Positions 33,916 through 43,850 are shown, counted from the first letter of the stretch. The stretch: 64,000 nucleotides of DNA from Flavisolibacter longurius (GCA_013327885.1 JABUMY010000016.1:1-64000), one strand, 5' to 3'. A program made the numbers and translations. The notes: generated by a model from the sequence alone, not told the origin.

Positions 33916-35106
33916 GTGCAACTAAAAAACTACCTGTTTGCTTTTGTACCATACAAGCAAATCAGAAAGCTGAAGAAGTATGGTACATTGAAATTTTTAT
34001 TGTGGGGCAAGGCAAAGCGACAGTTCGGTCACTATCTTTTACAAGAGGCGGACCCTGTTTTGAACCTGCACAAAATGGAAACAAGTTTGGGGAATGAAGT
34101 CGTGACAGGATTTACAGCCTGCCATAATGCCTACATTGCTTGCAAAGACCTCCTCCGTGAATATGTGCTGGTGTGCCAAAATTGTATAATAGAACCAAAA
34201 TATGGTTGGGGAATTGATGTGGCAACGGATACATTGATCTTTGATTCCATCGCCAATAATTCCTGGCTGGAAACTTATCACCCCGGATATTTTCAGTATA
34301 AAAAAAGCAAAGAAAAAGCAGATTTCTATCCGGATATTATTTCTATCCGGATGTTAAAGGGCGGTGAGAGGAATTACTGGCATTTTTTGCACGATCTGTT
34401 GGGCGAGGTTGTATTAGCTAAAGAGTATGTGCACAATGCAGCAAATATTCCCTACCTGATCAGTGAAGACTTAGCTAAACAGCCTTTTTTCAAGCAGGCA
34501 ATTGCTGAGAGCAGCTACCTCTCCGGGTTAAATTGGGTGGTGCAGAAAAAGGATCAGTATGTGAGAGCAGACAAAGCCTATTTTTTACAGGTTCAGCCCA
34601 ACAAAAAAGAAACGCTCCTGGGGGTTCGTGCTCTTTTTAATTTACCCCTGGCCGATAACACCCATAAAAGGAAAGTATTTCTTACGCGAAATCCTAAACG
34701 TATCCGGTATTTAAAAAATGCCGGCGAAATTGAAATCATTGCTAGAAAATACAGTTTCGAAATTATTGACGCTGACACGCTTTCTTTCTCGGAACAAATA
34801 AATTTATTTCGTCAGGTCCGGTTCCTTGCAGGCATACATGGAGCTGGGCTGGTAAATATGATTTTCAGGCAAGGCGCACCTATGAGTCTGTTGGAGCTAT
34901 TCCCCCAAAATTATATACAGCCCCATTATTTCTGGTTAAGCAAAGACCTGGGTTTTGACTACGCTTGCCTGGTTGGTTCCAAAGCTGGCACCGATACTGC
35001 TTTCTCTGTTGCGCCGGCCGAGTTTGAAGACAAGATTCAGGAAATGCTTAATGCAGAGCATGCTAACACGTCCATTTCAGTGGATACAATGAATTATAAA
35101 TCCTAA
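33916..35106 (+). CDS. glycosyltransferase family 61 protein (second copy)
   Basis: This 396-residue GT61 enzyme is a paralogue of the gene at 19229. Matching segments are EPKYGWGIDVATDT, LKGGERNYWHF, FLTRNPKRIRYL, IHGAGLVNMIF and LELFPQNYIQPHYFWL. It starts with GTG at 33916, the only suitable codon after the GT2 stop. It lies inside the AT-rich block, whereas its paralogue is outside the operon, so duplication or recombination within the locus is likely. Confidence 0.88.
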   Translation: MQLKNYLFAFVPYKQIRKLKKYGTLKFLLWGKAKRQFGHYLLQEADPVLNLHKMETSLGNEVVTGFTACHNAYIACKDLLREYVLVCQNCIIEPKYGWGIDVATDTLIFDSIANNSWLETYHPGYFQYKKSKEKADFYPDIISIRMLKGGERNYWHFLHDLLGEVVLAKEYVHNAANIPYLISEDLAKQPFFKQAIAESSYLSGLNWVVQKKDQYVRADKAYFLQVQPNKKETLLGVRALFNLPLADNTHKRKVFLTRNPKRIRYLKNAGEIEIIARKYSFEIIDADTLSFSEQINLFRQVRFLAGIHGAGLVNMIFRQGAPMSLLELFPQNYIQPHYFWLSKDLGFDYACLVGSKAGTDTAFSVAPAEFEDKIQEMLNAEHANTSISVDTMNYKS

Positions 35107-35117
35107 CCTACTTACCT

Positions 35118-36989
35118 ATGTGTGGCATTGCCGGTTCAATAAATCACCAGCTCGATATTTCGCAACTCACCAAAGATTTGTGGCACCGTGGTCCGGATGA
35201 GCAGGCTACCAGCCAGCGAAATGGGTTATTGCTCCATCATCATCGGTTAGCCATTGTGGACATAGCTTCTGGCAAACAGCCGATGAAGGTAAATTCCTCC
35301 CTTGAAATGACAGAGAAGGAGGAAGACGCTGCCTTTACCATAATTTTCAATGGCGAGATTTACAATCACCAGGAACTGCGTCAGAAATATCAATTGCAAT
35401 GTAAAACCGGTTCTGATACAGAAACACTTCTGCATCTTTATGCAAAGCTGGGCAGGCAAATGCTTTTGGAGCTTGATGGCATGTTTGCCTTAGCGATACA
35501 TGACCAAAGAAAAAATGAGGTTTTTATCGCCAGGGACCGGGCTGGGAAAAAGCCGGTTTATTATTACTTTGACGGCAAACGATTTTTATTTTCCAGCGAA
35601 TTGAATGCATTGCGCAATCAGTTACCCCTGGAGATAGCTGAAAGCCACATTCAGCAGTTTGTGCGGATGGGGTATTTTTTTAAAGCCAACACGCCGTACA
35701 GAAATGTACATGAATTGCCGGCGGGTAGTTTTGCTCTTGTTGCGCTGCACAATCTTGAGTTGAAAATAGAGCGCTGGTGGAATATTCTTTCCTATTACTC
35801 AAATCCATCTTCTGACAGCTTTGAGGAAGCACTAGCCAAAACCGACCAGATCCTGCATACGGCTGTCAAACGGCGGGTAGAGTCTTCTGATCTGGAAGTC
35901 GGCTCCTTTCTCAGTGGCGGCATTGACAGCGGCCTGGTAACAGCCATTGCTAAAACGTACAACAACTCGCTCAAGACGTTTACAGTTTCATTTGCTGGCG
36001 AATACGACGAGGCTCCCCTGGCTAAACTGGTAGCGGATCGTTTTCATACACAGCATCATGAAATCAAAATATCGTTCACTAACCTGCAGGATGACATTAT
36101 AAAAATTCTTTCCAATTACGGCGAACCATTCTTTGACAGTTCAGCCATTCCGAGTTACTATGTAAGTCAGGCAGCCAAACAGCATCTTACAGTGATATTA
36201 AATGGTGATGGTGGCGATGAGATTTTTGGAGGATATCGTCGATATGTGCCGTTTGCTCTATTCGATTTTTTTAAATCAAACTTTATCACGAAGAAATTGG
36301 CAGGATTAGCGCATGGTGTTCTGCCAAAGCCAAACAACAAAAAAAGTAAATACAACTATTTATACCGTCTCTCGGATCTTGCCCGAAAAGATAGTTTGGA
36401 TGTTTATCTTGCCGCAACGGTAGATAGTTTTGAAGGATATGAAAACTATCTGCAGGGTCGGCAAAGCTTGGAGGAAGTAGAAGCTAGTTTTCGCAACATT
36501 AACAGTGCACATCTGTCAGGTCTGCAAAAATTGATGTGCCTGGACTTTGATAATATTCTTGCCGGTGACCTGCTTGTTAAAATGGATATTGCTACGATGG
36601 CACATTCGCTGGAAGGCCGTAGCCCCTTGTTGGCGAAAGAACTGTTGGAGTACATACCAACACTTCCTGATTCGTTTAAAATCCAAAAAGGTCAAACGAA
36701 AGTTTTGTTACGGAAGCTGGCTGAGCGCTATTTGCCCGCTGAATTGATACACCAGCCGAAACGGGGTTTCGAGATACCATTAAAAAAATGGGTGGATAAT
36801 GAATTAAAGCCTGTAATAGCGGATTACATTTTACCCTCAAATGCGTACTGCAAAAATTACATTGACCCGAAATTCCTTGACAATGTTTGGCACCGAAGGG
36901 TCAATGTCGGTGATGAAAAACGGGCAAAAATGATCTGGACTGCTTTTACGCTGGAGGTCTGGTACAAAACCTGTTTCTGCCGTTCCTGA
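35118..36989 (+). CDS. asnB: asparagine synthase (glutamine-hydrolysing) family protein
   Basis: This 623-residue protein has the class II glutaminase domain with catalytic Cys2 (MCGIAGS), followed by the synthetase PP-loop SFLSGGIDSGLVTAI (about 265). In polysaccharide loci such proteins often amidate uronic acids of the repeat unit instead of making free asparagine. That role fits the presence of a WbpP-like epimerase but is inference. It begins 11 bp after the GT61 stop. Confidence 0.92.
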   Translation: MCGIAGSINHQLDISQLTKDLWHRGPDEQATSQRNGLLLHHHRLAIVDIASGKQPMKVNSSLEMTEKEEDAAFTIIFNGEIYNHQELRQKYQLQCKTGSDTETLLHLYAKLGRQMLLELDGMFALAIHDQRKNEVFIARDRAGKKPVYYYFDGKRFLFSSELNALRNQLPLEIAESHIQQFVRMGYFFKANTPYRNVHELPAGSFALVALHNLELKIERWWNILSYYSNPSSDSFEEALAKTDQILHTAVKRRVESSDLEVGSFLSGGIDSGLVTAIAKTYNNSLKTFTVSFAGEYDEAPLAKLVADRFHTQHHEIKISFTNLQDDIIKILSNYGEPFFDSSAIPSYYVSQAAKQHLTVILNGDGGDEIFGGYRRYVPFALFDFFKSNFITKKLAGLAHGVLPKPNNKKSKYNYLYRLSDLARKDSLDVYLAATVDSFEGYENYLQGRQSLEEVEASFRNINSAHLSGLQKLMCLDFDNILAGDLLVKMDIATMAHSLEGRSPLLAKELLEYIPTLPDSFKIQKGQTKVLLRKLAERYLPAELIHQPKRGFEIPLKKWVDNELKPVIADYILPSNAYCKNYIDPKFLDNVWHRRVNVGDEKRAKMIWTAFTLEVWYKTCFCRS

Positions 36990-37053
36990 TTCTCTCGCTA
37001 GTTCGCCCAACTGTACTTTTTGCCTGCAGTAAAGAAGGTTCACTCTTCTGAAT

Positions 37054-38163
37054 ATGTTCCCACAAAAACGTGTATTATTCCTAGTTCCTTATCCTGTAAG
37101 ACGAGCGCCGTCCCAGCGTTTTCGCGTAGAAAATTTCCTTCCTTATCTCGATCAGGCACCGGTTTCCTATAAGATTGCTCCGTTTTTAGATACAGATACT
37201 TTTGATATTCTGTACCAAAAAGGACATGCTTTTCGTAAAGTTTGGGGCGTGGTGAAAGGATTTCTGCTTCGTTTCAAAACAGTTTTGTTTGAGGCACCTG
37301 CTTATGAGTATGTGTTTATTCACCGCGAAGCCTCACCACTGGGCCCTCCCATTTTTGAATGGATGCTGGCCAAACTATTGCGCAAAAAAATCATCTATGA
37401 TTTTGATGATGCGATCTGGATAGAAGATTCAGAAAATAAGATTCTCAATTGGGTTAAGGCTGCCTGGAAGATCAGGTGGATCTGCAAATGGGCACACACT
37501 GTAGCTGCCGGCAATGCTTATCTCGCTGCATTTGCTTCCCGGTACAATAAGAGCGTGGTAACGCTTCCTACCTGTGTGGATATGGAGCTACAGCATAACC
37601 AGGTAAAGCAACAAACCGAAGGTGCTGTTACCATCGGTTGGACAGGTTCGCATTCTACCATGCGATACCTTGATATGCTGGTGTCTGTGTTGCAAGACCT
37701 ATGCGAGAGGTTTGGCGCTGAGGTGGTCATTATCAGCAACCGGCAACCGTCCTTCCAGTTTCCTGGCTTGCACTTCCTTCCCTGGCGTGAGGCCACTGAA
37801 ATAGAGGACCTGTTGAAAATTGATATTGGCATTATGCCCCTGGAGCATGACAAATGGAGCGAAGGAAAATGTGGTTTCAAGCTGATTCAATACCTCGCCT
37901 TGGGCATTCCGGCAGTTGCCAGTCCTGTGGGCATCAATCGCTCAATTGTTGAACATTCTGTTAATGGCTTCTTGTGTAACAATACTGAGCAGTGGCAACA
38001 AGCACTGGAATTACTTATCAGCGATGCGGCTTTGCGGAAAGAGATGGGGCAGCGTGGCCGGGAAAAAATGCTTGCAACTTATAGTGTTCAGTCCAATACC
38101 GGATGTTTCCTCAAGTTGTTTTCTTCGGATGAACGGTCAAGGCCGAAAGAAACTTCGCTGTAG
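37054..38163 (+). CDS. glycosyltransferase family 4
   Basis: This GT-B enzyme of 369 residues begins with PQKRVLFLVPYPVRRAPSQR. The C-terminal nucleotide-sugar site is seen in WSEGKCGFKLIQYLALGIPA, with Lys and Glu-like positions of the GT4 motif, and in GINRSIVEHSVNGFLC. It is one of two GT4 enzymes in the locus. Its last 76 bp overlap the 3' end of the Wzy-like gene on the other strand, an unusually long convergent overlap. Confidence 0.9.
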   Translation: MFPQKRVLFLVPYPVRRAPSQRFRVENFLPYLDQAPVSYKIAPFLDTDTFDILYQKGHAFRKVWGVVKGFLLRFKTVLFEAPAYEYVFIHREASPLGPPIFEWMLAKLLRKKIIYDFDDAIWIEDSENKILNWVKAAWKIRWICKWAHTVAAGNAYLAAFASRYNKSVVTLPTCVDMELQHNQVKQQTEGAVTIGWTGSHSTMRYLDMLVSVLQDLCERFGAEVVIISNRQPSFQFPGLHFLPWREATEIEDLLKIDIGIMPLEHDKWSEGKCGFKLIQYLALGIPAVASPVGINRSIVEHSVNGFLCNNTEQWQQALELLISDAALRKEMGQRGREKMLATYSVQSNTGCFLKLFSSDERSRPKETSL

Positions 38164-39473
38164 CTATAAATTACCACAAGAAAGGCTGCAAAAAATGGCA
38201 TACAGGGTATCTTATATCTTGAAAGAGTGCCAAAGTTCCCGGTAGAAATACCTACTGCAAATGCAAAAATCATAGCGTATAAAACAAAGAAAAGAAGATT
38301 GGGATCTGTCATCAGTAAACGGAAAATACGTTTAATACCAATTTTCAAAAAGATGACAACCAGGAATACCGCAAAGATGGCGGATTCCAAAGCCGACAGT
38401 AGCATGATCGGCTTTTTTACTTCCCAGAGGAAAGGGCGAAACAGCGTAACGGTAACAGCCTGTGGAAACTTGCTTACCATTCCCAACAGCGTAGGGTCAA
38501 ATTCGCCCAAATCATAGGCTGAGCCGCCTTCCAGGTTTGAAACGTTCGTGATGTAACGTTGGGTGGTCTGCGCTGTCTGTGCAACTTTCTCCAGCGAATA
38601 ACTTCCCAATTCCTCCGCAAAAATTTGTGATGAAAGCAATACTCCGCTGATACAAGCCGCTGCAAATCCAAGATTGAGTGCCCAGCGAATACTTCGATAA
38701 CGTATATTTTTCGAATACGTCATAAGTAACCACAGGCCAAGGGCCGGCATAAATGCCATGAGTATATAAACTTTAATGATGGCGATTAAGTAAAAGCTAA
38801 ACGCCAGCAGAAGGATATTTTTAAAGGAAAAATCTTTGTTTATAAAGATGCGGAAGATGGTATAGGTCATCCATCCCAATCCAAACATACAAACCGTGTC
38901 TTTAAACAGGCCTGAACCCCAAACAACGGTGCTGGGTATAAAGAGAAAGGCAATGGCTAACTGCTTGTGAAGGTTAGGATAAATTTGCACAAAAGTGCGA
39001 AACATGGCCCAGATACCTGAATATGAGATCAGTGCAAAGAGCAATGTAATGGGCATATAGGTGGTTCCATTCAGCAAACCCAGAATGGAAGCAATGACCG
39101 GTACGGCATAATCAGAGGGTGATTCGTACCACAGCATTTGTGAAGAATAAGGGTATACCGCCGGATCGTTATCCGGTGATACCCGAAACAGAAGCTTTAA
39201 CCAGGTGATTGGTGATTTTTCAAAAGACGAATTGATGATCTGGCTGTGTGTAAAATAGTTGTATGTATCACCAAAACCATAATAATATTGATAAACAAGC
39301 GCAATAAAAATGGCACCGAAAAATTTTACCAGCAGCCCCGGTAGAAAATACTGCCGCATGGGGTGACCAACAGGATAGTTTTTATTCCGTATCCATCTTG
39401 CTATGGCATACAGAATCAATAAATAAATGGGAGTTAAAACCAAATCCCAAATTGTCAGATATTGCTCATTCAC
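38088..39473 (-). CDS. Wzy-like polysaccharide polymerase/O-antigen polymerase candidate
   Basis: A 461-residue membrane protein with about 11-12 helices and a large loop near residues 290-345 (YITNVSNLEGGSAYDLGEF). The loop has the size expected for the catalytic periplasmic region of Wzy or WaaL proteins. Sequence identity in this class is low, so the role is inferred from topology and locus. It is the only gene on the minus strand in the 22.9-42.8 kb run, and it converges on the GT4 gene. Confidence 0.65.
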   Translation of the reverse strand: MNEQYLTIWDLVLTPIYLLILYAIARWIRNKNYPVGHPMRQYFLPGLLVKFFGAIFIALVYQYYYGFGDTYNYFTHSQIINSSFEKSPITWLKLLFRVSPDNDPAVYPYSSQMLWYESPSDYAVPVIASILGLLNGTTYMPITLLFALISYSGIWAMFRTFVQIYPNLHKQLAIAFLFIPSTVVWGSGLFKDTVCMFGLGWMTYTIFRIFINKDFSFKNILLLAFSFYLIAIIKVYILMAFMPALGLWLLMTYSKNIRYRSIRWALNLGFAAACISGVLLSSQIFAEELGSYSLEKVAQTAQTTQRYITNVSNLEGGSAYDLGEFDPTLLGMVSKFPQAVTVTLFRPFLWEVKKPIMLLSALESAIFAVFLVVIFLKIGIKRIFRLLMTDPNLLFFVLYAMIFAFAVGISTGNFGTLSRYKIPCMPFFAAFLVVIYSYSEVSFGLDRSSEENNLRKHPVLD

Positions 39474-39655
39474 GGTTTTCTTACTTCAGCGGCGAAAGTA
39501 AGCTATTAATGCCCGTCTTAAAATACCTTTCTCGTTAAGGTTTTTCATCTTCTTTTCTGGTTACAATGCATACCCGCAAGCACAGGAAAGCATTGGCCCT
39601 AATTTTTTAGCAGTAACCATAACTTATCATTTTAGAAAAACAGATTGGACATCAA

Positions 39656-40810
39656 ATGAAACGCTTCTTAATCGTAGGCGCCGGCTTTTCCGGCGCTGTT
39701 TTGGCAAATGAGCTGGCAGAGAACCTGGATTGCAAAATAGAGGTCATTGACGAACGCTCCCATATTGGTGGCAATTGTTACACAAAGCGGGATGAAAAAA
39801 CCGGTGTGATGGAGCATGTGTATGGTCCGCATATTTTCAATACCGACCGGCAGGACATCTGGGATTATGTTAACCGCTTTATTGAACTGGTGCCGTATAC
39901 CAACCGCGTAAAAGCCGTTTACAACGGTGCCGTTTATTCCATGCCGGTGAACCTGCATACCATCAACCAGTTTTTTGGCAAAACTTTGAACCCTACTGAG
40001 GCAAGGGAGTTTTTGGAATCTGTGGCTGATAAAAGCATCGAAGAACCGCAGAATTTTGAAGAGCAGGCCATGAAGTTCATCGGAAAGGATTTATACAAAG
40101 CGTTCTTTTATGGCTATACCAAAAAGCAGTGGGGCTGCGAACCCACCGAACTGCCAGCAGCTATCTTAAAACGTATTCCTGTACGATTCAACTACAACGA
40201 CAACTATTATAACAACCCGCTGCAAGGCATTCCGCGCAATGGTTTTACGGAGATGTTTGAGAAGCTGCTTGACCATCCGGCTATCACGGTCACACTAAAT
40301 AAAAAGTTCGATAGCAGCGAAGATGTTTCCGGTTACGACCATGTCTTCTTTACCGGACCGCTCGACCAGTATTTTCAATACCGCTACGGCCGCCTTTCTT
40401 ACCGCACGGTATATTTCGAAAAAGGCTATGCGCAGGGCGATTACCAGGGCAATGCCGTGATCAACTATTGCAACGAGGAAGTACCTTACACCCGGGTGCA
40501 CGAGCACAAGCATTTTACACCCTGGGAGAACCATGAGCAAACGGTGTACTTTAAAGAATTCAGCAAAGAAACCAGCGAAGAAGATGTGCCTTATTATCCC
40601 AAGCGCCTGGCTGATGACAAGGAAAAACTATCCCGCTACCGCTCCGATGCCGAAGGCCTGAAAGGTGTTAGCTTCCTGGGTCGGCTGGCTACCTACCGCT
40701 ACATGGACATGCACCATGTGATTGGCGAAGCGCTTGACTTTTCCCGGAGGTTTATGCAGGCAAGTTCCGAAGGCACAACGCCACCGGTATTTCCAAACCA
40801 CGAAGCTTGA
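39656..40810 (+). CDS. glf: UDP-galactopyranose mutase
   Basis: Glf converts UDP-Galp to UDP-Galf, the precursor of galactofuranose residues. The 384-residue FAD protein starts MKRFLIVGAGFSGAVLANELA. It has IGGNCYTKRD, GPHIFNTDRQDIWDYVNRF, FFYGYTKKQWG and YRTVYFEK, all typical. It shares 4 bp with the longest frame of the next gene, although that gene's real start is probably 86 bp further on. It implies Galf in the polysaccharide. Confidence 0.96.
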   Translation: MKRFLIVGAGFSGAVLANELAENLDCKIEVIDERSHIGGNCYTKRDEKTGVMEHVYGPHIFNTDRQDIWDYVNRFIELVPYTNRVKAVYNGAVYSMPVNLHTINQFFGKTLNPTEAREFLESVADKSIEEPQNFEEQAMKFIGKDLYKAFFYGYTKKQWGCEPTELPAAILKRIPVRFNYNDNYYNNPLQGIPRNGFTEMFEKLLDHPAITVTLNKKFDSSEDVSGYDHVFFTGPLDQYFQYRYGRLSYRTVYFEKGYAQGDYQGNAVINYCNEEVPYTRVHEHKHFTPWENHEQTVYFKEFSKETSEEDVPYYPKRLADDKEKLSRYRSDAEGLKGVSFLGRLATYRYMDMHHVIGEALDFSRRFMQASSEGTTPPVFPNHEA

Positions 40811-40896
40811 TTTTATATCGTAAACGGTTGGCGTGGTGCGCTTCGCTGGCGGTTTATTCGGACAATGGCGCAATCTGCCTTAATTTCGTGCCCCTT

Positions 40897-42111
40897 ATGC
40901 CAAGAGTCCTGAGGATATTAAACCGTTTGATCGTTGGCGGCCCCGTGCTGAACGCTACCTATCTGACCAAATACCTAAGCCCCGAATTTGAAACCATGCT
41001 GGTGGTAGGTGAACGGGAATCGCATGAAAAAAGTGCCGATTACCTGGCCGCTAACCTGGGTATTGACTATGTTACCGTTCCGGAAATGGGACGCTCCATC
41101 AGTCCGGCAAAAGATTACCAGGCGTATCAAAAGCTGAAAAAGATCATCCGCGATTTTAAGCCCGATGTGGTACATACCCATGCGGCTAAACCGGGAGCTT
41201 TGGGCCGCCTGGCGGCATCTTCCTGCAACGTTCCGGCCATTGTGCATACCTATCATGGTCATGTTTTCCATTCGTATTTCAATAAGCTGAAATCAGGTTT
41301 TTATATCAATACCGAGCGTTTCCTCGCCAGTAAGTCCAGCGCCATTGTGGCCATCAGCGAGGCGCAGAAGGCAGAGCTTTGCAATGAGTTTCGCATTGCA
41401 CCGGAACACAAGTTCAGGGTAATTCCCCTGGGGCTCGACCTGGACAAGTTTCAGCAGAATGAGGAGGAAAAACGGTCCCGCTTTCGCAGAGAATTTGGTG
41501 TGCAGGACGACGAGATCGCCATTGGCATCATCGGCCGCTTAGTGCCGGTAAAAAATCATTCACTTTTCCTGCAGGCCTTGCACCATGTACTGCAAAACAC
41601 AAAACGAAAGATAAAAGCCTTTGTTATTGGCGATGGCGAAACGAGGGATGAACTGGAAGCAAAAGCGTCTGCCCTGGGCATTTCTTTTTCGGTGCAGGAC
41701 AGTAAAGAACATCCGCATCCCCTGGTGTTTACGTCCTGGCGCAGCGATGTGGATACCATCATGGCTGGCCTGGACATCGTTACCCTTACCTCTTTCAACG
41801 AGGGTACACCGGTAAGTCTTATTGAAGCGCAAGCGGCCAATAAGCCTATCCTCAGTACAAGGGTTGGTGGCATTGGCGATATTGTGGTAGAAGGAAAAAC
41901 AGCCCTGCTGTCCAATATTGATGATACAGAAACTTTCTGCCAGCATCTATTACAATTGGTGGAAAATGACAACCTTCGCCTAGAATTGGGTAGCAACAGC
42001 CGGCAGCTTGTGATGCAGCGGTTTAGCTACCAGCGCCTGATGAACGATATGTCGGGCCTTTATTACGAATTACTCAGTAAAAAATTAACGGCGAATGCTG
42101 TTCTTCGGTAG
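40897..42111 (+). CDS. glycosyltransferase family 4
   Basis: A 404-residue GT-B enzyme. It begins MPRVLRILNRLIVGGPVLNA and contains DVVHTHAAKPGALGRL and VHTYHGHVFHSYF. The C-terminal donor site is TSFNEGTPVSLIEAQAANKP, with the EGTPVSLIEA form of the E-x7-E motif. An in-frame start at 40807 would overlap glf. A TAATTTCG -7-like box just before 40897 and the family start favour ATG 40897. It overlaps the next gene by 17 bp. Confidence 0.92.
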   Translation: MPRVLRILNRLIVGGPVLNATYLTKYLSPEFETMLVVGERESHEKSADYLAANLGIDYVTVPEMGRSISPAKDYQAYQKLKKIIRDFKPDVVHTHAAKPGALGRLAASSCNVPAIVHTYHGHVFHSYFNKLKSGFYINTERFLASKSSAIVAISEAQKAELCNEFRIAPEHKFRVIPLGLDLDKFQQNEEEKRSRFRREFGVQDDEIAIGIIGRLVPVKNHSLFLQALHHVLQNTKRKIKAFVIGDGETRDELEAKASALGISFSVQDSKEHPHPLVFTSWRSDVDTIMAGLDIVTLTSFNEGTPVSLIEAQAANKPILSTRVGGIGDIVVEGKTALLSNIDDTETFCQHLLQLVENDNLRLELGSNSRQLVMQRFSYQRLMNDMSGLYYELLSKKLTANAVLR

Positions 42112-42835
42112 AAAGAAAAAAGAATCCGTCCCCCTTGACCTTAGTTGGCTGCAAACCGATATGCACTCCCATGTGCTGCCCGGGATAGACGATGGCTCAC
42201 CGGATGTGGCCACTTCCATTGAACTGATCAAAGGACTGCAGGCCGCAGGGTATAAAAAGCTCATTGCCACACCGCATATCTTTTGGGAGATCCATCCCAA
42301 TACACCGGAAAAAATATCCGAAAGCCTGGCCAGCCTGCGCCAGGGACTGGCGGCAGAAGGCCTAACGATCGACATCCATGCCGCTGCGGAATACTACATC
42401 GACGAACATTTTGAAACCCTGCTGCGTAACAAAGCCCCCTTGCTCACCATCAGCGAAAACAAGGTGCTGGTGGAGTTTTCGATGGTGACAGCACCCATGG
42501 AACTGAGCCGGGTGATCTTCGACCTGCAGATCGCCGGCTACCAACCTATCATTGCCCACCCCGAACGCTACACGTATTTATTGTTTCGCAAAGAGCTGTT
42601 CGATGAGCTGAAAGAGGCGGGTTGCCTGTTTCAGCTGAACCTACTTTCGCTTACCGGCTATTACGGCCGGCAGGTGCTGGAACTGTCCGAATATCTTCTG
42701 AAAAAAGAATATTACGACCTGGCCGGTACCGATCTTCACCACGAACGCCACCTGGAGGCACTGCAAAAGCTAAGCAACAACAGTCACCTGGCCCGCCTGC
42801 AGGAAGCCGGCATTTTACGAAATCAGGGTCTTTAG
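42095..42835 (+). CDS. CpsB/YwqE-type PHP tyrosine-protein phosphatase
   Basis: This 246-residue protein has the PHP metal site in DMHSHVLPGIDDGSPD, then LIATPHIF, and AHPERYTYL and GTDLHHERH near the end. CpsB/YwqE enzymes dephosphorylate the tyrosine tail of Wzc-type kinases. This is the likely partner of the wzc gene at 23720 and closes the polysaccharide operon. ATG 42095 lies inside the preceding GT4 gene (17-bp overlap). Confidence 0.92.
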   Translation: MLFFGRKKKESVPLDLSWLQTDMHSHVLPGIDDGSPDVATSIELIKGLQAAGYKKLIATPHIFWEIHPNTPEKISESLASLRQGLAAEGLTIDIHAAAEYYIDEHFETLLRNKAPLLTISENKVLVEFSMVTAPMELSRVIFDLQIAGYQPIIAHPERYTYLLFRKELFDELKEAGCLFQLNLLSLTGYYGRQVLELSEYLLKKEYYDLAGTDLHHERHLEALQKLSNNSHLARLQEAGILRNQGL

Positions 42836-42854
42836 CCAACCAAACGTAATTTTG
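42824..42854 (+). promoter_or_regulatory. promoter of the carH-like gene
   Basis: TAATTTTG (42847-42854) is an exact -7 TAnnTTTG box, with CTTTA about 20 bp upstream. Transcription would start near 42861, only 9 nt before the ATG at 42870. This rules out the upstream TTG as the start. Confidence 0.55.
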
Positions 42855-42869
42855 ATTGTAATACAGGCA

Positions 42870-43745
42870 ATGAGCTTTACAATCAAAGAACTGGAGTCGC
42901 TATCGGGCATAAAGGCCCATACCATCCGCATTTGGGAGCAGCGCTACCAATTTCTAAAGCCTGCCCGTACCACCACCAACATTCGCCGGTATAACAATGA
43001 AGAATTAAAAACCCTGCTCACCGTTGCGCTTCTTAACAAATACGGTTATAAGATTTCCCGCATCGATGAAATGCAGCAGGAGCAGCGGATACAGGCAGCC
43101 CTGGAACTGGAGCAGCCCGTTGCCCGCCAGGAATACGTGATCAATTCCCTGATCGGCTGCATGGTTGACCTGAAGAATATCGAGTTTGAAAAGATCCTGA
43201 ACCAGCAGTTTGCCGAAAACGGGGTAGAAGAAACCGTTACAGGAGTCATCTTTTCCTTCCTGGAACGGGTGGGTATTCTTTGGCAAACCTCCCGCCTGCG
43301 CCCTGTACAGGAGCATATCACGTCCTGCATCATTCGCCAGAAGATCATTCATGCCATTGAAGGGCTTCCCTTTGCATCTCAGGAATCGCCCCTGTTTGTC
43401 CTGTTTCTTCCCGAAGGCGAGCATCATGAACTGGGACTTCTTTTTGTGCATTACCTGCTTCGCAAGCAAGGCTTGCCGGCACTTTACCTTGGCGCCAACG
43501 TGCCGCTCAACGACATCGAATACGTTGTCCAGGTAAAACAGCCATCCTATATCTATCTCCACCTCACCACATTTCCCCAAAGCCGGTATAACAGGCTGCT
43601 GCAGCAGATACAAAAACACAGCACCGGCAGTACATTAATTCTTTCAGGCTATACAGCCCAGCATTACCAAAAGGGGGCTGGCGAAAACCTTGTGCTGCTG
43701 CAATCCCTCCAGGCGGTTCAAACCTTTATCAGGGAAATCCGTTAG
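42870..43745 (+). CDS. carH: MerR-family B12-dependent photoreceptor regulator (CarH/LitR-like)
   Basis: This 291-residue protein has a MerR DNA-binding domain (MSFTIKELESLSGIKAHTIRIWEQRY, about 1-70). A helical middle domain follows with the W-x9-EH photoreceptor motif (Trp138, Glu148-His149). Then a cobalamin domain carries E-x-H-x-x-G in GEHHELGL (about 183-190). In CarH, adenosylcobalamin holds a DNA-bound tetramer in the dark, and light breaks it to release carotenoid genes. The divergence-free position directly before the crt operon, with paired operators, supports the same role here. Start ATG 42870 is chosen from the promoter. Confidence 0.9.
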   Translation: MSFTIKELESLSGIKAHTIRIWEQRYQFLKPARTTTNIRRYNNEELKTLLTVALLNKYGYKISRIDEMQQEQRIQAALELEQPVARQEYVINSLIGCMVDLKNIEFEKILNQQFAENGVEETVTGVIFSFLERVGILWQTSRLRPVQEHITSCIIRQKIIHAIEGLPFASQESPLFVLFLPEGEHHELGLLFVHYLLRKQGLPALYLGANVPLNDIEYVVQVKQPSYIYLHLTTFPQSRYNRLLQQIQKHSTGSTLILSGYTAQHYQKGAGENLVLLQSLQAVQTFIREIR

Positions 43746-43850
43746 GTAAAACTTCAACCACAATTTATTGGCGTTGAGCAACATTGATTGTTGCTTGGTG
43801 CGGAGCCTTCCCGTTTCTCATCCTCCCGGTATTTTGTGCCTTGGCATAAT

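Noticed and set aside
42852-42869. TTG start for the CarH-like protein
   Set aside because: It overlaps the TAATTTTG promoter box and would precede the transcription start.
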